This document shows, one piece after another, positions 57,366-64,000 of a stretch of DNA of 64,000 nt. Origin of the DNA: Liolophura sinensis. Its lineage: Eukaryota > Mollusca > Polyplacophora > Chitonida > Chitonidae. Location: assembly GCF_032854445.1 (NCBI RefSeq), contig NC_088306.1, positions 12,395,386 through 12,459,385 on the forward strand. Reading direction: 5' to 3'. Numbering within the stretch: the first letter of the stretch is position 1; the number at the start of each line of letters is the position of its first letter. A program made the translations under genes and the position numbers. The notes under the pieces were generated by a model. It did no database searches and was not told where the DNA came from. It worked only from the letters and a program-made list of their open reading frames with translations.

Positions 57366-57399
57366 GTATGTAACTACCGAAGCAAGCCGTACTGAAGTG

Positions 57400-59600
57400 A
57401 TAACGTTTTTGGAATAGTAAGTTGTACAAAAGTTTATCAGCACTGAAGGGATAACGTCCCTGAGATGGTAATTTGTGCCTATTTTGCTTGAATTAAATAT
57501 TCAAATTTCTGGATTGTAAGATAGGCATTATAAGCCATATTTGATAATATACGTCTTCCATAACCTCAATAGGCCAATATTTTTTCCTTTACCACTTGCT
57601 TATCTTATGAATTGCGTGTAAATAGCTGATGACGCCTCTCATTTAAAATGGCGGATTTCCCCAATTCCACCAGAAATGGATTAAATTTTTGTAGTGTATA
57701 ATTCGGTGATTGTGTCTGCTTTCATATTGTAGCTGACCGACTTACGTGTCGCTCATATAAACCTATGCTATCACAATACTCATGTCTTCACAATGAACAA
57801 ATGCGTCTGCTATAGTTGCAATGCTTTGTGTCTCTTGGCACAACATATACGTCTGATAAATAGGGTGAGTTTGTCATTGATGTATGTAGGACACATGGGC
57901 GATACTAAATGTTGAACGAGCAGTTTTTTTTAATGATGTATAAAGGGAAAGTATGGACATTCAGTTTATGTTTCAATCGGATGATTCAAATGAATTATCG
58001 AATAATAAATAGTTTATGTCATGGAAAAAACTTGGTAGTATTCCAAACCCCGGTGCTATTTTGTATTTTTTTAAACCTCAGGCATTTTCTATATATACAC
58101 ATAAAAGCTTTTTTATTGTAAGCTTCTACTCACGTAAATTGCATACACAATGTCTCCATTTTTCCCATCTGTAATACCATGGGCATTGCACGCACCTGCC
58201 AACAGAATAATGGAAATGTAAGAAACCGTTACATTAGAAATGGGTCACCATTATAAGCTGCAGGCAAACTTGTACCGTACAACATAAAAACTTAAAGGAT
58301 ACAAGACACCTTTGCTTTATATTTCTTAACACGGTGTATAGTGTGTGGTTTAACATATAAAATTACCAAAAAGCATCTCGTCTTTCTTCTTGGGGTGTAA
58401 AAATTATGGAAGCCAAATGCGACCATGCTTTCATCTATACATTTTCCCTCTAACTGGAAAGGCGATTTAAACGACAGTTTTAGTCGAGATTCATTCCAGA
58501 TTAATTCGAAAAAGCGACACTCTGACGAGATTTTAACGAGACACCGTCGAGATTCAGTCTTGAATCTCTTGTAAATCTCTTTGGCTTTGGCGACTAAAAC
58601 TCGCGCCTCTGCTCTAGTTCGCCTGTTCGTTCACTTCTCGACCAGATCTCTTCTGAATAAGTTGATCTCGCGTTCGCAGTATGTTCATCGATGTCATTTC
58701 CAAATATTTCGACTCTTGACTCGAAATAAAACTAAGGGGTTATTAAGAATAAAGATATGGTTCAAAAAATGAAAAAAAGAAAGTTTTGTTCTAAATTTTT
58801 TTTGTCATACCTTTCTTCATTTGTATTAAAACCATATTCTTCCTTTATATTGCCTTTACATGTATCCTTTTACTTTATTTATGCTTTCTACCTTATGTTG
58901 TATGGAAGAGATACATGTAAACAAAACTTTGTTTCTGCTTCTTTTTATGCAGAGCGTCTTATTTGTATCGCCCTCTGTGAGTAGCTTTGTATGGAGAGAG
59001 ATACGCATGCATAGCGCTTTATTTCTATCGCCCTCTGTGAGTTGCGTTGCAAGGAGTTTTGTGGGGAGCTTTATTTCTGTCAACTTCTGTGTATAATGCA
59101 TACAGAGATAGACAGAACTCGATCCACTTAATATATCGTATGTTTCATCTGAACTAGACTGCTGTGTAAACTAGGCGATAGGCTTAACACTTGGGAGATT
59201 GCGGATATGTCGATGACTGCCGATGTAGCTGACGAATCGTCTACTGAGTGTTCCTGCTCACTTGAGCAGTGCTCACAGGGACGCTCAGTCGTTCAGAGTA
59301 GGACGGCTTGACAGGACCGGATACCCTGAGTCTTGTTCAGTCGCGGCTTGGGTATAAACTGATCAGTTGTCTGATGCACTCGACGAACTTTTCATTCATC
59401 GACTTTATACCGGTTGAAGACGTCAAGCCCGACTTTTCAATGAACACATATCTACACACTTTAACAAAAAGAATCACCTAGCGTTGATAACGTTTGGATT
59501 GCTTTCTCTGGAGATTTTGTTACAATCACCGGTGACTTCGACATCTAGCGCGGTGCCTATGTGACAACACCACCCCTGTGTTTTTCACACAAGCCTGTTT
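57400..59600. other. Intergenic stretch upstream of the 59.6 kb exon
   Basis: No supported gene. A tandem pair of about 63 bp, containing TATCGCCCTCTGTGAGT, occurs at about 58960-59045. The last 400 bp are GC-richer and form the likely promoter and 5' UTR of the exon at 59622. Confidence 0.45.
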
Positions 59601-59621
59601 CATTATCTGCTGTATTATGAG

Positions 59622-59709
59622 ATGGATATGTATAGCGGATTAATCCTATGCTTTCTGCTCGGAGCTGGCAACGTTTACGGTGTGAGCGAGTCAAGACTAC
59701 ATCTAGATG
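59622..59709 (+). CDS. First exon of a secreted or membrane protein gene (continues right)
   Basis: ATG at 59622 opens 29 codons plus one base before a strong donor GTAAGT. MDMYSGLILCFLLGAG followed by NVYG is a typical signal peptide (short polar start, hydrophobic core, small residue before the predicted cut after VYG), then VSESRLHLD. The following exon was not identified within the window with confidence. A short open stretch behind GCTCTTTGCCAG at 62299 could be in phase but soon meets a stop without a good donor. Function unknown. Confidence 0.6.
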
Positions 59710-59932
59710 GTAAGTATCCGGTTCTGTTGACTTACTGTATAATTACTTTCACAATTCCGAATTTTTAGTTGGAGTTATTAAAACGTTTGTGTAGTATCCC
59801 GACAACAATGAAAATAGTCCCGTATATAGTTCCGATGTCTGCGCATCGTTAAAGGCGCTCCCATTTAGGAATATTCGCAAAGCACTCTTCAGGTCTAGCC
59901 CTTGCTCGCACTTGAAAACCCGGAAGTTTGAT

Positions 59933-60188
59933 TATTTATTTATTTATTTATTTATTTGATTGGTGTTTTACGCCGTACTCAAGAATATTACACTTATACG
60001 ACGGCGGCCAGCATTATAGTGAGGGGAAACCCACGACCATCCGCGGGTTGCTGTCAGACCTTCCCACGTACGACCGGAGAGGAAGCCAGCATGAGCTGGA
60101 CTTGAACTTACAGCGACCGCATTGGTGAGAGACTCCTGGTTCATTACGCTGCGCTAGCGCGGTAGCCAAATGAACCACGGAGGCCCCA
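59933..60188 (-). mobile_element. SINE family 1, full length, with 13-bp TSD
   Basis: Flanked by CCGGAAGTTTGAT at 59920-59932 and 60189-60201. On the minus strand: GGGGCCTCCGTGGTTCATTT head (A-box-like), GTAAGTTCAAGTCCAGCTC (B-box-like), body, and a (AAAT)n tail. It sits in the first intron of the gene starting at 59622. The cleanest copy in the window. Confidence 0.93.
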
Positions 60189-60201
60189 CCGGAAGTTTGA
60201 T

Positions 60202-63200
60202 AGTTTCTTATTTACATCGGAGTTGCGATGGCAATGGCATACATTTTTCATATCTCTATGATATTTTGAATTAAGTGAACCATTCACAAATCGCATACAT
60301 TAGTCAAAATAAAATAAGATCCTACCTGAAGAGTTCGCTTCGACAGCCTGACAATCTGGTTCATTCCGTTGTTACTTTATAGAATGCAAAACAGATTTGT
60401 TTGTTTGTAGCATGACATTGCTTTACACATTGTTCCATCATATCATACACGGCAGTGGCCACTTCTAATTGTACCGTCCGAAAGCTTACGTATTTACAAC
60501 ACTAGAGCACCATAAATAAGACACCAGATTTTTTGTGCTAACCCTCTGGAGCACGATAAATAAGATACCAGGATTGTCTCTGTAAGCAGCTGTCTAGAAA
60601 AGATAATCAACATAAATATAACAAATTTGGACATGCACGTCAGTATGTACATTCCATTCTTCATCTTTATGTGCAGGTGTACTCTTTAAATGTGTACCAA
60701 ATTGTGTGTATATGGTGTATAATTTTCTTACATGGCGAGCAACACAAAAACATGCAAAAAAAAACTGGTACATCTTTGCTTTTGGGAAGTATTCTACATT
60801 GGAGAAAAGCAGGTGAAAAATAATACATCAAACAAGAAATATCCATTAGACTATTCGGTTTGTACATGATGCGCCGACACGAGCAAAGGGAACTTTTTGG
60901 AAACCTAGGACAGCTTATAACGGTTTCGGAACGAGGGCTGGCAGGAATATGTTCAGGGCTTATAATCCGAGGTCCATTGATATCACAGAATGGGTTATGA
61001 TGACTATGGATAGAGAGAAAACAAAAGAAAACACAAACCGAACATATTCAACACTCTCTATACTTTACCCGTAATGATTTCCATGCTTTTGTATTTCGAA
61101 TAGCATATTATGTAGTCTTTGTTACTAAAAAATATGTATATGTCTACCGTGTGAATCCTTCGAAATAGAAAATAAATAAATAAATAAGTTAAATTAATAA
61201 ATAATGGTAGTAATTTCATCAACTTTCACTTGGATTTATCCTCAACTGGCTCAGTGAAACAGCTAACGCGGTAATGCATTGTATGGGAGTAATCTTGAAA
61301 CCGCATAATTGTGGAGGGAGGATGGTGGTGGTGGTGGTGGTGGGGGGGGGGGGGATCACTGTGATCTTTCGTGTACCCCTAACAAAGGGGGGTTTTTGTG
61401 ATGACCTCGAGCTACATGCTACCGCATTAATAAGTAACTGTATCTGTGTTTGTTGGCCATTGTTTGTCTTCTGTACAGCTGGGTCGGGTATCCGTTATAC
61501 CCTCAATTAATGTACACCCTTTCGTTTATTTATCCCCGAAGGTAGAGAACAATGTGGGTATGGAAACTCGGACCTGTTGACCTTTGCTATGATCTAGCTA
61601 TTAAAAGATAACCAGATGAGTTTTAGACACAAGTGTTCTTAAGGTCGATGAGTATTTCCTTCGGGAAACTGGGTCTTTGGGTAAATTACTTCAGACGAAA
61701 ATAAATCGTGTGTCATTTTAGCTTAATGAGGACACGTATCTGCTACAGAAGCAGGATAAACACACACAAATATTCGTAGACTTATGCAGAACATATTGCA
61801 TATTGTAACTGATTCGGTGTTTGTTTTCTAAATTTTTACACACGCACTTTTCTCCAATACTCATCGGTTACACGTGGAGCTGTCTGCTATTACCTAACGT
61901 GGGAAGTTACGATGCTGTTTCCACGGTACAATTACTAGTTACTAAATGACTTGCAACAATATTATCATGTTTTACGCGTATGCAGTTTTGCAGTGATCTC
62001 ATAGCTGCTCTAAGTCAATCATCATTACACTCTTTGGTAACGTGACTAGAGTGCTGGAGGTGAAAACAAAGCGAAATAAACCCAGATGAGATTGGCACTT
62101 TAATAACAGATTTTCGCATAAAAGATGAAAAATATAGCTTTTAGGTTTCAGATTCTTTGTGGAAAGTAACCAGAATGTATCTAGCTATCAGATGTCATGG
62201 TGTCAATGACCTGTAGTTCTTTAAACTTTAGCAATGGGCAAATATCGGCATTTCGCCCTTTTAGCTCTGTGTTATTTATCACCTGTTGCTCTTTGCCAGG
62301 AACCCAGGAGCTCGAAACTAAGAATTGTAGTCATCGATGTAATACCGCATAGAAAACGGAAAGTTGTATTTATCTTGACCACTATTAAAATTGATTACAA
62401 AGTTTTTGGTTACTACTGGTTAATGCGTAGTAGCATCTTCGTGACAACTGCCTCCACCCACGTCAACTTCCCATACCCATGACAACTTCCTTACATTACC
62501 CAAGGCGACTGCTGACACCCACGGTAACTTCCTACACCCATGGTAAATGTCTACATCCATGGTAAATGTCTACATCCATGGCAATTACATGGCAATATCA
62601 CACAACCACTGATCTTCCCACATTCATGGCAACGTTACACTGCAACTACAACTATACCCACGGATGTCAACGAAATTCCAAACATACAGGACAATTCAGC
62701 TATTTGTTACATTGAGATGTGGTATGATTTTTCCTCCACGTGGCGTGTATCAGTATATTATGATTAAACAAATACATAAAAGCTACCTGAAATGGAATTA
62801 TGCATAATACATAACACTGGCAATTGGTGTTGAACATACATGTATAAACACCCGGAGGGAAATGTGCAAAACAAAGCTGTCCTTTTACAGAAGACAATCG
62901 CTAACCTTCATCAGGTTATGATGCTATCAAAGTGACAAACAGTAGCTGCAATACGTTGTGTTTGTGCGAGGTCTTAATGGACTGTGATATCTCTGAGCGA
63001 CCTCAACATTGCTTTGAAGTAGTCTCAATATTTAATTAGGGTATTTGCTTAATATAATTGCATATTGATTATGTATGAACATCAACCATTCATCATTATT
63101 CTTATAAAATACGTACTTGGAGAATGAAGTCATATCAATTGCTATTTTTTCATTATATTGTACCGAGAGTATGTGTACATTTCTAGCTTATCTGTGAGAA

Positions 63201-63495
63201 CGACAGAAAGTTTTAGAGCCCCGAGGAAGTACAAAATAATCATACCGCTGGGAGGCTCGTAAAAATTCTGTACTGACCCAATACAAAGGCCTTATCTCAC
63301 TCTAATGGATAAAATAAATATAAAATCACTAAAACCGTTTTTATCAGTCCACCGTTTATTGTCACATTCTGCTGCCATTCTGTCTTGTACTGCAGCAAAG
63401 CGAAGTACTGATTTTGATTGGCTAAAATTATTTCACAGTTACTATCATGTTGTATCACACACTCTTAGAAGTGGCTATCATAGTCCTTGGACTAC
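60202..63495. other. Probable intronic/intergenic stretch, little visible
   Basis: A G-rich run (GGTGGTGGTGGTGGTGG followed by 14 G) is at about 61322-61353. Short repeats of ACATCCATGGTAAATGTCT are at about 62530-62582, and a GAGCAC(C/G)ATAAATAAGA pair at 60510 and 60550. No further exon is supported. Confidence 0.45.
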
Positions 63496-63506
63496 GTGAT
63501 TGAATC

Positions 63507-63714
63507 TATTTGATTTATTTATCTTATTAGTGTTTTCACGCCGAACTCAAGAATATTTCACTTATACGACGGCGGCCAACATTATGGTGGGTGGAAACCG
63601 GGCAGAACCTGAGGGAAACCCACGACCATCCGCAGGTTGCTGGTGACCTTCCCACTTACGGCCGGAGAGGAAACCAGCATGAGCTGGACTTGAACTCACA
63701 GCGACCGCATTGGT
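63507..63714 (-). mobile_element. SINE family 1, 5'-truncated, with 11-bp TSD
   Basis: Flanked by GTGATTGAATC at 63496-63506 and 63715-63725. The copy keeps the B-box region (CTGTGAGTTCAAGTCCAG on the minus strand) but lacks the A-box head, so it is a truncated insertion. Confidence 0.9.
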
Positions 63715-64000
63715 GTGATTGAATCCAATCAGTGGTATTACAGAATGCATATGGAAGGTGTCCAAAAAGACATATGACCACAAAGTGATCATTTATAACA
63801 GTTGTTATAAATATATAACATATAACAGGAGTTTCATATCCTTCCGTCTTGGTGTATGTAGACAATTGTTTACCGAGATCATCGCATAGTGGTGCATGGT
63901 TAAACATCACCATTTAGCCATCTTATAGCATTGAACTGTCTACATCTATATGTGCTTCTGTACCGATCGCGTTATAAATATGTTGAGTTGTAGCTATTTT

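Noticed and set aside
62234-62482. Open frame starting with a hydrophobic leader (MGKYRHFALLALCYL)
   Set aside because: The leader is plausible, but the frame after it is low quality and ends in simple repeats. No donor of good quality follows. Kept only as a note to the 59.6 kb exon.

Overview
The window is a piece of animal nuclear genome: small exons with canonical GT/AG boundaries, long introns, tRNA-derived SINEs, many minisatellite arrays and AT-rich intergenic DNA. There is no operon or other bacterial organisation. The SINE set (one family ending in GTAAAACACCAATCAAATAAATAAAT-type tails, another ending in a GTTAAACCCCAAGCACTCACTCACT-type tail), the secreted EF-hand proteins and the secreted HEFGH metallopeptidase point to a marine lophotrochozoan, most likely a mollusc, with a brachiopod possible. 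The species cannot be fixed from the sequence alone.

Four genes can be assembled exon by exon. (1) A plus-strand EF-hand protein, exons 11456-14003, with its 5' end missing. (2) A minus-strand secreted-type zinc metallopeptidase with HEFGHTI, exons between 16992 and 23380, at least one exon missing, and a possible further exon at 25.5-25.7 kb. (3) A minus-strand DSBA/FrnE-like thioredoxin-fold oxidoreductase, four exons between 34067 and 39199, 219 residues. (4) A minus-strand small secreted EF-hand protein, three exons between 51387 and 54192, 123 residues. A plus-strand signal-peptide exon at 59622-59709 probably starts a gene that continues to the right. Two coding-like segments (about 44.0-44.4 kb plus, 55.6-55.8 kb minus) are not recognised.

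The most interesting object is gene 3. Its only in-frame stop is a TGA at 39143-39145, exactly where the family has the first Cys of its CxxC redox motif (SDII-TGA-PWGW). All four exons join in phase with otherwise open frames. About 560 nt past the true stop, the 3' region holds a hairpin at 33429-33503 with every element of a type II SECIS: AUGAC/UGAG quartet, 8-bp helix II, unpaired AAA, small helix III, and a perfect 7-bp helix I. This reads as an animal selenoprotein of the DsbA/FrnE-like class with a U-x-x-G active site.

Layout: 0.5-3.05 kb satellite (65-bp monomers grading into a 130-bp dimer repeat); 6.2-7.1 kb minisatellites, one split by a SINE; 8.7-9.5 kb 49-bp array; 11.4-14.4 kb EF-hand gene; 15.2-16.5 kb arrays; 17-26 kb metallopeptidase with SINEs and a foldback element in or near its introns; 29-31 kb simple repeats and a foldback repeat; 33-39 kb selenoprotein gene; 39.6-41.3 kb second foldback element with nested SINEs; 43.5 and 49.8 kb (TA)n; 51.4-54.2 kb EF-hand gene with decayed exon-derived repeats in its intron; 56.4-57.4 kb 57-bp array; 59.6 kb first exon of a new gene; 60-64 kb mostly featureless with two SINEs that have clear target-site duplications. 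Most long ORFs without splice signals are shadows of repeats.
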